Assembly (NCBI GenBank): GCA_031216445.1
Contig: CM062201.1
Span: 1,178,001-1,242,000 of the forward strand
Length of the DNA stretch: 64,000 bases
Direction: 5' to 3'
DNA from: Lateolabrax maculatus
Lineage: Eukaryota; Chordata; Actinopteri; Acropomatiformes; Lateolabracidae
Below, in pieces: positions 1 through 11,900 of this stretch. The translations under genes and the position numbers were made by a program. The notes beneath the pieces are model-generated. The model ran no database searches. It had not been told where the DNA came from and saw only the letters and a list, made by a program, of their open reading frames with translations. The first letter of the stretch is position 1, and every line of letters starts with the position of its first letter.

Positions 1-3000
1 GAGTCGTGTGTGAGAGAAGTGTCACCTGAGTGTGTGTGAAGTGTCTCACGTGTGTGAAGTGTCACGTGTGTGTATGTGAGTGTGTGTGAAGTGTCACGTG
101 TGTGTCACGTGAGTGTTTGTGAAGTGTCACGTGTGTGTCACGTGTGTGTTTGAAGTGTCACGTGAGTGTGTGTGAGAGAAGTGTCACGTGTGAAGTGTCA
201 CGTGTGTGAGAAGTGTCACGTGTATGTAAACTGTGTGTTTGTGAAGAGTCACGCGAGTGTGTGTGAAGTGTCACGTGAGAGTGTGTGAAGTGTCACGTGT
301 GTGTCAGAAGTGTCACGTGTGTGAAGTGTCACGTGTGTGAAGTGTAACATGTGGGTTTGAAGTGTCACGTGAGTGTTTGTGTGTGAAGTGTCACATGAGT
401 GTGTGTGAAGTATCACGTGTGTGTAGCAAATGTCACGTGTCTGTGACTGAAGTGTCACGTGTGTCATATGAGTGTTTGTGAAGTGTCACGTGTGTGTCAT
501 GTGAGTGTTTGTGAAGTGTCACGTGTGTGTCATGTGAGTGTTTGTGAAGTGTCACGTGTGTGTCATATGAGTGTTTGTGAAGTGTCACGTGTGTGTCATG
601 TGAGTGTGTGTGAAGTTTCACGTGTGTGTAGGAAATGTCACGTGTCTGTGACTTAAGTGTCACGTGTGTGTCACGTGAGTGTTTGTGAAGTGTCAGGTGT
701 GTGTCATGTGAGTGTTTGTGAAGTGTCACGTGTGTGTCACCTGTGTGTTTGAAGTGTCACGTGTGTGTGATGTGAGTGTTTGTGAAGTGTCACGTGTGTG
801 TCACGTGTGTGTTTGAAGTATCACTTGAGTGTGTGTGAAGTGTTACGTGAGTGTGTGTGAAGTTTCACGTGTGTGTCATGTGAGTGTTTGTGAAGTGTCA
901 CGTGTGTGTCACTTGTGTGATTGAAGTGTCACATGAGTGTGTGTGAAGTGTCACGTGAGTGTGTAGGAAATGTCACGTGTCTGTGACTGAAGTGTCACGT
1001 GTGTGTCAAGTGAGTGTTTGTGAAGTGTCACGTGTGTCATGTGAGTGTTTGTGAAGTGTCACGTGTGTGTCATGTGAGTGTTTGTCAAGTGTCACGTGTG
1101 TGTTTGAAGTTTCACGTGTGTGTGTGTGAAGTGTCACGTGTGTGTAGGAAATGTCTCGTGTCTGTGACTGAAGTGTCACGTGTGTGTCACGTGAGTGTTT
1201 GTGAAGTGTCACGTGTGTGTCATGTGAGTGTTTGTGAAGTGTCACGTGTGTGTCATGTGAGTGTTTGTGAAGTGTCACGTGAGTGTTTGTGAAGTGTCAC
1301 GTGTGTGTCACGTGTGTGTTTGAAGTGTCATGTGAGTGTGTGTGAAGTGTCACGTGAGTGTGTAGGAAATCTCACGTGTCTGTGACTGAAGTGTCACGTG
1401 TGTGTCACGTGAGTGTTTGTGAAGTGTCACGTGTGTGTCATGTGAGTGTTTGTGAAGTGTCACTTGAGTGTGTGTGTTTGAAGTGTCACGTGAGTGTGTG
1501 TGAAGTGTCACGTGAGTGTGTAGGAAGTGTCACGTGTCTGTGACTGAAGTGTCACGTGTGTGTCACGTGAGTGTTTGTGACGTGTCACGTGTGTGTCATG
1601 TGAGTGTTTGTGAAGTGTCACGTGTGTCATGTGAGTGTTTGTGAAGTGTCACTTGAGTGTGTGTGTGTGAAGTGTCACGTGAGTGTGTGTGAAGTATCAC
1701 GTGTGTAGCAAATGTCACGTGTCTGTGACTGAAGTGTCACGCGTGTGTCACGTGAGTGTTTGTGAAGTGTCAAGTGTGTGTCATATGAGTGTTTGTGAAG
1801 TGTCACGTGTGTGTCATGTGAGTGTTTGTGAAGTGTCACGTGTGTGTCATGTGAGTGTTTGTGAAGTGTCACGTGTGTGTCATATAAGTGTTTGTGAAGT
1901 GTCACGTGTGTGTCATGTGAGTGTGTGTGACGTTTCACGTGTGTGTAGGAAATGTCACGTGTCTGTGACTGAAGTGTCACGTGTGTGTCACGTGAGTGTT
2001 TGTGAAGTGTCACGTGTGTGTCATGTGAGTGTTTGTGAAGTGTCACGTGTGTGTCACGTGTGTGTTTGAAGTGTCACTTGAGTGTGTGTGTGAAGTGTCA
2101 CGTGAGTCTGTGTGAAGTATCACGTGTCTTTTTGAAGTGTCACGTGTGTGTCATGTGAGTGTTTGTGAAGTGTCACGTGAGTGTTTGTGAAGTGTCACGT
2201 GTGTATCACGTGTGTGGTTGAAGTGTCACGTGAGTGTGTGTGAAGTGTCACGTGAGTGTGTAGGAAATGTCACGTGTCTGTGACTGAAGTGTCACGTGTG
2301 TATCACGTGTGTGGTTGAAGTGTCACGTGAGTGTGTGTGAAGTGTCACGTGAGTGTGTAGGAAATGTCACGTGTCTGTGACTGAAGTGTCACGTGTGTGT
2401 CACGTGAGTGTTTGTGAAGTGTCACGTGTGTCATGTGAGTGTTTGTGAAGTGTCACTTGAGTGTGTGTGTTTGAAGTGTCACGTGAGTGTGTGTGAAGTG
2501 TCACGTGAGTGTGTGTGAAGTGTCACGTGAGTGTGTAGGAAGTGTCACGTGTCTGTGACTGAAGTGTCACGTGTGTCATGTGAGTGTTTGTGAAGTGTCA
2601 CGTGTGTGTCATGTGAGTGTTTGTGAAGTGTAACGTGCATGTCACGTGAGTGTTTGTGAAGTGTCAAGTGTGTGTCATATGAGTGTTTGTGAAGTGTCAC
2701 GTGTGTGTCATGTGAGTGTTTGTGAAGTGTCACGTGTGTGTCATGTGAGTGTTTGTGAAGTGTCACGTGTGTGTCATATAAGTGTTTGTGAAGTGTCACG
2801 TGTGTGTCATGTGAGTGTGTGTGACGTTTCACGTGTGTGTAGGAAATGTCACGTGTCTGTGACTGAAGTGTCACGTGTGTGTCACGTGAGTGTTTGTGAA
2901 GTGTCACGTGTGTGTCATGTGAGTGTTTGTGAAGTGTCACGTGTGTGTCACGTGTGTGTTTGAAGTGTCACTTGAGTGTGTGTGTGAAGTGTCACGTGAG

Positions 3001-5570
3001 TCTGTGTGAAGTATCACGTGTGTAGAAAATGTCACGTGTCTGTGAATGAAGTGTCACGTGTGTGTCACGTGAGTGTTTGTGAAGTGTCACGTGTGTGTCA
3101 TGTGAGTGTTTGTGAAGTGTCACGTGTGTGTCACGTGTCTTTTTGAAGTGTCACGTGTGTGTCATGTGAGTGTTTGTGAAGTGTCACGTGAGTGTTTGTG
3201 AAGTGTCACGTGTGTATCACGTGTGTGGTTGAAGTGTCACGTGAGTGTGTGTGAAGTGTCACGTGAGTGTGTAGGAAATGTCACGTGTCTGTGACTGAAG
3301 TGTCACGTGTGTGTCACGTGAGTGTTTGTGAAGTGTCACGTGTGTCATGTGAGTGTTTGTGAAGTGTCACTTGAGTGTGTGTGTTTGAAGTGTCACGTGA
3401 GTGTGTGTGAAGTGTCACGTGAGTGTGTGTGAAGTGTCACGTGAGTGTGTAGGAAGTGTCACGTGTCTGTGACTGAAGTGTCACGTGTGTGTCATGTGAG
3501 TGTTTGTGAAGTGTCACGTGTGTGTCATGTGAGTGTTTGTGAAGTGTCACGTGTGTGTCACGTGTGTGTTTAAAGTGTCATGTGAGTGTGTGTGAAGTGT
3601 CACGTGAGTGTGTAGGAAATGTCACGTGTCTGTGACTGAAGTGTCACGTGTGTGTCACGTGAGTGTTTGTGAAGTGTCACGTGTGTGTCATGTGAGTGTT
3701 TGTGAAGTGTCACGTGTGTGTCACGTGTGTGTTTGAAGTATCAATTGAGTGTGTGTGTGTGAAGTGTTACGTGAGTGTGTGTGAAGTTTCAGATGTGTGT
3801 AGGAAATGTCACGTGTCTGTGACTGAAGTGTCACGTGTGTGTCACGTGAGTGTTTGTGACGTGTCAAGTGTGTGTCATGTGAGTGTTTGTGAAGTGTCAC
3901 GTGTGTGTCACGTGAGTGTTTGTGACGTGTCACGTGTGTGTCACGTGAGTGTTTGTGAAGGGTCACGTGTGTCATGTGAGTGTTTGTGAAGTGTCACGTG
4001 TGTGTCATGCGAGTGTTTGTGAAGTATCACTTGAGTGTGTGTGTGAAGAGTCACGTGTGTTTGTGAAGTGTAACATGTGGGTGTGAAGTGTCACGTGAGT
4101 GTTTGTGTGTGAAGTGTCACGTGAGTGTGTGTGAAGTGTCACGTGTGTGTAGGAAATGTCACGTGTCTGTGACTGAAGTGTAACGTGCATGTCACGTGAG
4201 TGTTTGTGAAGTGTCACGTGTGTGTCATGTGAGTGTTTGTGAAGTGTCACGTGTGTGTCATGTGAGTGTTTGTGAAGTGTCACGTGTGTGTCATGTGAGT
4301 GTTTGTGAAGTGTCGTGTGTGTCACGTGTGTGTTTGTGAATTGTCACGTGTGTGTCACATGTGTGTTTGAAGTGTCACATGAGTGTGTGTGAAGTATCAC
4401 GTGTGTGTAGCAAATGTCACGTGTCTGTGACTGAAGTGTCACGTGTGTCACGTGAGTGTTTGTGAAGTGTCACGTGTGTCTCATGTGAGTCTTTGTGAAG
4501 TGTCACGTGTGTGTCACCTGTGTGATTGAAGTGTCACGTGAGTGTGTGTGTGTGAAGTGTCACGTGTCTGAGTATATGTGAAGTGTCACGTGTGTTTTTT
4601 AGAAGTGTAACGTGTGTGTGAGGAGTGTCACGTGTGTGAACTGGGTGTTTGTGAAGTGTCACGTGAGTGTGTGTGAAGTGTCACGTGTGTAGGAAATGTC
4701 ACGTGTCTGTGACTGAAGTGTCACGTGTGTGTCACGTGAGTGTTTGTGAAGTGTCACGTGTGTGTCATGTGAGTGTTTGTGAAGTGTCACGTGTGTGTCA
4801 CGTGTGTGTTTGAAGTATCAATTGAGTGTGTGTGTGAAGTGTTACGTGAGTGTGTGTGAAGTTTCAGATGTGTGTAGGAAATGTCACGTGTCTGTGACTG
4901 AAGTGTCACGTGTGTGTCACGTGAGTGTTTGTGAAGTGTCAAGTGTGTGTCATGTGAGTGTTTGTGAAGTGTCACGTGTGTGTCACGTGAGTGTTTGTGA
5001 CGTGTCACTTGTGTGTCATGTGAGTGTTTGTGAAGTGTCACTTGAGTGTGTGTGTGTGAAGTGTCACGTGAGTGTGTGTGAAGTATCACGTGTGTAGCAA
5101 ATGTCACGTGTCTGTGACTGAAGTATCACGCGTGTGTCACATGAGTGTTTGTGAAGTGTCACGTGTGTCATGTGAGTGTTTGTGAAGTGTCACGTGTGTG
5201 TTATGTGAGTGTTTGTGAAGTGTCACGTGTGTGTCACGTGTGCGTTTGAAGTGTCACTTGAGTGTGTGTGTGTGAAGTGTCACGTGAGTGTGTGTGAAGT
5301 GTCACGTGTGTGTAGGAAATGTCACGTGTCTGTGACTGAAGTGTCACGTGTGTCACGTGAGTGTTTGTGAAGTGTCACGTGTGTCACGTGAGTGTTTGTG
5401 AATTGTCACGTGTGTGTCACGTGTGTGTTTGAAGTGTCACATGAGTGTGTGTGAGAAGTGTCACGTGTCTGAGTATGTGTGAAGTGTCACGTGTGTTTGT
5501 TAGAAGTGTAACGTGTGTGTGAGGAGTGTCACGTGTGTGAACTGTGTGTTTGTGAAGTGTCACGTGAGTG
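1..5570 (+). repeat. Regular satellite block with ~0.9-1.1 kb higher-order repeats
   Basis: This block mixes 33-bp units with the AGGAAAT cassette every 100-340 bp. Two internal higher-order relations are visible. Bases 1,746-2,127 recur at 2,640-3,021, a shift of 894 bp. The module with TTTCAGATG near 3,788 recurs near 4,863, a shift of 1,075 bp. A distinctive GTCTTTTTG variant occurs at 2,126 and 3,137. The first 110 bases match 8,854-8,963 (shift 8,853), a sequence that elsewhere directly follows the divergent block, so the window seems to begin at the edge of another divergent block. There is no gene in this stretch. Confidence 0.85.
1746..3021 (+). repeat. 894-bp higher-order repeat pair
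   Basis: The 382-bp segment 1,746-2,127 is repeated at 2,640-3,021. Both copies share rare variants: GTCAAGTGTGTGTCATATG, a CATATAAG unit, and GTGACGTTTCAC before the AGGAAAT cassette. The flanks differ: 1,740 has CACGCGTG where 2,634 has AACGTGCATG, so these are true duplication edges rather than a chance match of the basic unit. Confidence 0.85.
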
Positions 5571-6800
5571 TGTGTGAAGTGTCACGTGTGTAGGAAATGT
5601 CACGTGTCTGTGTGTGAAGTGTCACGTGTGTGAAGTGAATGTGTGTGAAGTGTCACGTGTGTGTAAGAAGTGTCACGTGTGTTTGTGTGTGAAGTGTTGT
5701 GTGTGTGGGAAATGTCACGTGTGTGAAGTTTCACGTGTGTGTGAGAAGTGTCACGTGTGTGTGAAGTGTCACGTGTGTGTATGTGAGTGTGTGTGAAGTG
5801 TCACGTGTGTGTATGAGGTGTCACGTGTGTATGTGTGTGAAGTGCCACGTATATGTGAGAGAAGTGCCACCTGAGTGTGTGTACAGTGTTACGTGAGTGT
5901 GCGAAGTGTCACGTGAGTGTGTGAGTTAAGTATCACGTGTGTGTATGTGTTTGTGAAGTGTCACGTGTGTGAGAAGTGTCACGTGTGTGAGTGTGTGTGA
6001 AGTGTCACGTGTGTCTCACGTGTATGTTTGAAGTGTCACGTGAGTGTGTGTGCGTGAAGTGTCACGTGTGTGAGAAGTGTCACGTGTATGTAAACTGTGT
6101 GTTTGTGAAGAGTCACGCGAGTGTATGTGAAGTGTCACGTGAGTGTGTGTGAAGTGTCACGTGAGTGTGTGTGAAGTGTCACGTGTGTGAGAAGTGTCAC
6201 GTGTATGTAAACTGTGTGTTTGTGAAGAGTCACGCGAGTGTATGTGAAGTGTCACGTGAGTGTGTGTGAAGTGTCACGTGTGTGAAGTGTCACGCTTGTG
6301 TGTGTGTGAAGTGTAACATGTGGGTGTGGAGTGTCACGTGTGTGTTTGTGTGTGAAGTGTCAAGTGTGTGAGAAGTGTCATGTGTATGTGTGTGACTGAA
6401 TTGTCACGTATGTGTATGTGTGTGACATGTCACGTGTGTGAAGTGTCACATGTGTTTGAATTGTTAGTTGTGTGTGCGTGTGAAGTGTCACGTTTGTGAA
6501 CTGTGTGTTGGTGAAGTGTCACGTGAGTGTGTGTGAAGTGTCACGTGTGTGTAGAAAATGTCACGTGTCTGTGAGTGAAGTGTCGTGTGTGTGAAGTGTC
6601 ACGTGTGTGTGAGAAGTGTCAAGTGCTTGTGTGTGTGTGAAGTGTCACGTGCATGTGAGGTGTCACGTGTGTATGTGTGTGAAGTGTTGTGTGTGTGCGA
6701 AATGTCACGTGTGTGAGAAGTGTCACCTGTATGTGTGTGACTGAATTATCACGTATGTGTATGTCTGTGACATGTCATGTGTGTGAATTGGTGTTTGAGG

Positions 6801-6868
6801 AGTGTAATGTGCATGCTCGTGAAGTTTAACGTCTGCGTGATCGTGAAGTGTAGCGTGTGCGTGAATGT
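6801..6868 (+). repeat. GCATGC-bearing core of the divergent block, copy 1
   Basis: This is one of seven copies of a roughly 68-bp element that is the least repeat-like sequence in the window. Its marks are GTGCATGCTCGTGAAG, then CGTCTGCGTG, then GAAGTGTAGC and a terminal GAATGTCACG. This copy has TGATCGTG where most others have TGTTCGTG, and GTTTAAC where the second copy has GTGTAAC. The function is unknown. Confidence 0.8.
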
Positions 6869-7819
6869 CACGTGAGTGTGTCTGTGTGAAATGTCACGTG
6901 TGTATCGTGTGTGAGAGAAGTGTCACCTGAGTGTGTGTGAAGTGTCTCACGTGTGTGAAGTGTCACGTGTGTGTATGTGAGTGTGTGTGAAGTGTCACGT
7001 GTGTGTATGAGGTGTCACATGTGTATGTGTGTGTGAAGTGCCATGTGTGAGTGTTTGTGAAGTGTCACGTGAGTGTTTGTGAAGTGTCACGTGTGTGTCA
7101 CGTGTGTGTTTGAAGTGTCACGTGAGTGTGTGTGTGTGTGAAGTGTCACGTGTGTGAAGTGTGTGTGTGAAGTGTCACGTATGTGAGAAGTGTCACGTGT
7201 ATGTAAACTGTGTGTTTGTGAAGAGTCACGCGAGTGTGTGTGAAGTGTCACGTGAGTGTGTGTGAAGTGTCACGTGTGTCAGAAGTGTCACGTGTGTGTG
7301 AAGTGTCACGTGTGTGTCATGTGAGTGTTTGTGAAGTGTCACGTGTGTGTCACATGTGTGTTTGAAGTGTCACGTGAGTGTGTGTGAAGTGTCACGTGTG
7401 TGTAGGAAATGTCACGTGTCTGAGTGAAGTGTCACGTGTGAAGTGTGTGTGTGAAGTGTCACGTGTGTTAGAAGTGTCACGTGTGTTTGTGTGTGTGAAG
7501 TGTCACGTGTGTGAGGTGTCACGTGTGTATGTGTGTGAAGTGTTGTGTGTGTGCGAAATGTCACGTGTGTGAGAAGTGTCACGTGCATGTGTGTGACTGA
7601 ATTGTCACGTATGTGTATGTGTCTGACATGTCACGTGTGTGTGAAGTGTCACATGTGTGTGTGAATTGTCAGTTGTGTGTACGTGTGAAGTGTCACGTTT
7701 ATGAACTATGTGTGTGAACGTGTGTGAGATGCAATGTTTATGTACGTTTGTGTGAAGTGTAACGTGTCTGTGTGTGTAATGTAACGTGTGTGTCTGAAGT
7801 GTAACTTGTGTGTGTGAGG

Positions 7820-7887
7820 AGTGTAATGTGCATGCTCGTGAAGTGTAACGTCTGCGTGTTCGTGAAGTGTAGCCTGTGCGTGAATGT
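7820..7887 (+). repeat. GCATGC-bearing core of the divergent block, copy 2
   Basis: This copy has GTGTAACGTCTGCGTG and GTAGCCTGTGCGTG. It is matched exactly by eye at 17,168-17,235 and 40,536-40,603, at constant displacements of 9,348 and 32,716. It is preceded by the least periodic tract of the window, about 7,690-7,820, with GAGATGCAATG, TTTATGTACG and GTAACTTGTG. Confidence 0.8.
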
Positions 7888-8752
7888 CACGTGAGTGTGT
7901 CTCTGTGAAATGTCACGTGTGTGTCATGTGTGAGAGAAGTGTCACCTGAGTGTGTGTGAAGTGTTACGTGAGTGTTTGAAGTGTCACGTGTGTGTGAGTG
8001 TGTGTGAAGTGTCACGTGTGTGTGAGAAGTGTCACGTGTGTGAAGTGTGTGTCTGTGAAGTGTCTCACATGTGTGAAGTGTCACGTTTGTATGTGAGTGT
8101 GTGTGAAGTGTCACGTGTGAGTATGTGGTGTCACATGTGTATGAGTGTGAAGTGTCAATTGTGTGTGTGAGAGAAGTGTCACTTGAGTGTGTGTGAAGTG
8201 TCACGTGTGTCAGAAGTGTCACGTGTGTGTGAAGTGTCACGTGTGTGTCATGTGAGTGTTTGTGAAGTGTCACGTGTGTGTCACGTGTGTGTTTGAAGTG
8301 TCACGTGAGTGTGTGTGAAGTGTCACGTGTCTGAGTATGTGTGAAGTGTCACGTGTGCTTGTGCGAAATGTCACGTGTCTGTGAGTGAAGTATCACGTGT
8401 GTGAGAAGTGTCACGTGTATGTAAACTGTGTGTTTGTGAAGAGTCACGCGAGTGTGTGTGAAGTGTCACGTGAGTGTGTGTGAAGTGTCACGTGTGTGTA
8501 GGAAATGTCATGTGTCTGTGAGTGAAGTGTCACGTGTGTGTCACGTGTGTGAGAAGTGTCAATTGTTTGTGTGTGTGAAGTGTCACGTGTATGTGAGGTG
8601 ACACGTGTGTATGTGTGTGAAGTGTTGTGTGTGCGAAATGTCACGTGTGTGAGAAGTGTCACGTGTATGTGTGTGACTGAATTGTCACGTATGTGTATGT
8701 CTGTGACATGTCACGTGTGTGAAGTGTCATGTGTTTGAATTGGTGTTTGAGG

Positions 8753-8820
8753 AGTGTAATGTGCATGCTCGTGAAGTTTAACGTCTGCGTGTTCGTGAAG
8801 TGTAGCGTATGCATGAATGT
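8753..8820 (+). repeat. GCATGC-bearing core of the divergent block, copy 3
   Basis: This copy has GTTTAACGTCTGCGTG and GTAGCGTATGCATGAATG. The same variant combination is found at 18,099-18,166 and 41,467-41,534, which shows that core types 2 and 3 were duplicated together as an ordered pair. Confidence 0.8.
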
Positions 8821-8979
8821 CACGTGAGTGTGTCTGTGTGAAATGTCACGTGTGAGTCGTGTGTGAGAGAAGTGTCACCTGAGTGTGTGTGAAGTGTCTC
8901 ACGTGTGTGAAGTGTCACGTGTGTGTATGTGAGTGTGTGTGAAGTGTCACGTGTGTGTCACGTGAGTGTTTGTGAAGTG

Positions 8980-11900
8980 TCACGTGTGTCTCACGTGAGT
9001 GTTTGTGAAGTGTCACGTGTGTCATGTGAGTGTTTGTGAAGTGTCACGTGTGTGTTTGAAGTGTCACTTGAGTATGTGTGTGAAGTGTCACGTGAGTGTG
9101 TAGGAAATGTCACGTGTCTGTGACTGAAGTGTCACGTGTGTGTCACGTGAGTGTTTGTGAAGTGTCACGTGTGTGTCACGTGAGTGTTTGTGAAGTGTCA
9201 CGTGTGTGTCAAGTGAGTGTTTGTGAAGTGTCACGTGTGTGTCACGTGTGTGTTTGAAGTGTCACGTGAGTGTGTATGAAGTGTCACGTGAGTGTGTAGG
9301 AAATGTTACGTGTCTGTGACTGAAGTGTCACGTGTGTGTCACGTGAGTGTTTGTGAAGTGTCACGTGTGTGTCACGTGTGTGTCACGTGTGTTTGAAGTG
9401 TCACTTGAGTGTGTGTGTATGAAGTGTTACGTGAGTGTGTGTGAAGTTTCACGTGTGTAGGAAATGTCACGTGTCTGTGACTGAAGTGTCACGTGTGTGT
9501 CACGTGAGTGTTTTTGAAGTGTCACGTGTGTGTCATGTGAGTGTTTGTGAAGTGTCACGTGTGTGTCACGTGTGTGTTTGAAGTGTCACGTGAGTGTGTG
9601 TGAAGTGTCACGTGAGTGTGTAGGAAATGTCACGTGTCTGTGACTGAAGTGTCACGTGTGTGTCACGTGAGTGTTTGTGAAGTGTCACGTGTCTGTCATG
9701 TGAGTGTTTGTGAAGTGTCACGTGTGTCACGTGTGTTTTTGAAGTGTCACGTGAGTGTGTGTGAAGTGCCACGTGTGTGTGTAGGAAATGTCACGTGTCT
9801 GTGACTGAAGTGTCACGTGTGTGTCATGTGAGTGTTTGTGAAGTGTCACGTGAGTGTTTGTAAAGTGTCACGTGTGTGTCACGTGTGTGTTTGAAGTGTC
9901 ACGTGAGTGTCTGTGTGTGAAGTGTTACGTGAGTGTGTGTGAAGTTTCACGTGTGTGTAGGAAATGTCACGTGTCTGTGACTGAAGTGTCACATGTGTGT
10001 CACGTGAGTGTTAGTGAAGTGTCACGTGTGTGTCATGTGAGTGTTTGTGAAGTGTCACTTGTGTGTCATGTGAGTGTTTGTGAAGTGTCAGGTGTGTGTC
10101 ACGTGCGTGTTTGAAGTGTCACTTGAGTGTGTGTGAAGTGTCACGTGAGTGTGTGTGAAGTGTCACGTGAGTGTGTAGGAAATGTCACGTGTCTGTGACT
10201 GAAGTGTCACGTGTGTGTCACGTGAGTGTTTGTGAAGTGTCACGTGTGTGTCACGTGTGTGTTTGAGTGTCACGTGAGTGTGTGTGAAGTGTCACGTGTG
10301 TCATGTGAGTGTTTGTGAAGTGTCACGTGTGTGTCATGTGAGTGTTTGTGAAGTGTCACGTGTGTGTCATGTGAGTGTTTGTGAAGTGTCAGGTGTGTGT
10401 CACGTGTGTGTTTGAAGTGTCACTTGAGTGTGTGTGAAGTGTCACGTGAGTGTGTGTGAAGTGTCACGTGAGTGTGTAGGAAATGTCCTGTGTCTGTGAC
10501 TGAAGTGTCACGTGTGTGTCACGTGAGTGTTTGTGAAGTGTCACGTGTGTGTCATGTGAGTGTTTGTGAAGTGTCACTTGTGTGTCACGTGTGTGTTTGA
10601 AGTGTCACTTGAGTGTGTGTGAAGTTTCACGTGTGTGTAGGAAATGTCACGTGTCTGTGACTGAAGTGTCACGTGTGTGTCACGTGAGTGTTTGTGAAGT
10701 GTCACGTGTGTGTCATGTGAGTGTTTTTGAAGTGTCACGTGTGTGTCATGTGAGTGGTGTTGAAGTTTCACGTGTGTGTCAAGTGAGTGTTTGTGAAGTG
10801 TCACTTCAGTGTGTGTGTGTGAAGTGTCACGTGAGTGTGTGTGAAGTTTCACGTGTGTGTAGGAAATGTCACGTGTCTGTGACTGAAGTGTCACGTGTGT
10901 GTCACGTGAGTGTTTGTGAAGTGTCACGTGTGTGTCATGTGAGTGTTTGTGAAGTGTCACGTGTGTGTCACGTGTGTGTTTGAAATGTCACGTGTGTGTC
11001 ATGTGAGTGTTTGTGAAGTGTCACGTGTGTCACGTGTGTGTTTGAAGTGTCACGTGAGTGTGTAGGAAATGTTACGTTTCTGTGACTGAAGTGTCACGTG
11101 TGTGTCACATGAGTGTTTGTGAAGTGTCACGTGTGTGTCACGTGAGCGTTTGAGTGTCACGTGAGTGTGTGTGAAGTGTCACGTGTGTCATGTGAGTGTT
11201 TGTGAAGTGTCACGTGTGTGTCATGTGAGTGTTTGTGAAGTGTCACGTGTGTGTCATGTGAGTGTATGTGAAGTGTCACGTGTGTGTCACGTGTGTGTTT
11301 GAAGTGTCACTTGAGTGTGTGTGTGTGAAGTGTTACGTGAGTGTGTGTGAAGTTTCACGTGTGTAGGAAATGTCACGTGTCTGTGACTGAAGTGTCACGT
11401 GTGTGTCACGTGAGTGTTAGTGAAGTGTCACGTGTGTGTCATGTGAGTGTTTGTGAAGTGTCACGTGTGTGTCATTTGAGTGTTTGTGAAGTGTCAAGTG
11501 TGTGTCACGTGTGTGTTTAAAGTGTCACGTGAGTGTGTGTGAAGTGTCACGTGAGTGTGTAGGAAATGTCACGTGTCTGTGACTGACGTGTCACGTGTGT
11601 GTCACGTGAGTGTTTGTGAAGTGTCACGTGTGTGTCATGTGAGTGTTTGTGAAGTGTCACTTGAGTGTGTGTGTGAAGTGTCACGTGAATGTGTGTGAAG
11701 TGTCACGTGAGTGTGTGTGAAGTGTCACGTGAGTGTGTAGGAAATGTCACATGTCTGTGACTGAAGTGTCACGTGTGTGTCACGTGAGTGTTTGTGAAGT
11801 GTCACGTGTGTGTCACGTGTGTGTTTGAAGTGTCACGTGAGTGTGTAGGAAATGTTACGTTTCTGTGACTGAAGTGTCACGTGTGTGTCACGTGAGTGTT

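Larger units (their letters stand above)
5570..8980 (+). repeat. Divergent, less periodic satellite block (first copy)
   Basis: The strict 33-bp rhythm loosens here. Units such as GTGTATGTGAGTGTG, GTATGAGGTGTCAC, GAAGTGTTGTGTG and GTGTAAACTGTGTG dominate. Three copies of a distinctive core with GTGCATGCTCGTGAAG, CGTCTGCGTG and GAAGTGTAGC lie at 6,801-6,868, 7,820-7,887 and 8,753-8,820, so the block has its own higher-order period of about 0.93-1.02 kb. It still shares the GTGTCACGTG motif with the rest, so it is a diverged satellite and not foreign DNA. The part from about 7,468 to 8,980 recurs at 16,816-18,326 and again at 40,184-41,694. No credible coding frame is present. Confidence 0.85.

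Noticed and set aside
5570..8980. Divergent block as a degraded gene or foreign insertion
   Set aside because: It keeps the GTGTCACGTG motif and polarity throughout, has its own 0.93-1.02 kb repeats, and shows no coding bias.
10582..10983. 133-codon open frame on the top strand, the longest in the window, plus about 100 similar frames on both strands
   Set aside because: They encode only the 11-residue satellite translation, overlap antisense frames of equal length, have no domain, and are broken at random by 2-bp and 4-bp indels. They are a by-product of a repeat length divisible by three.
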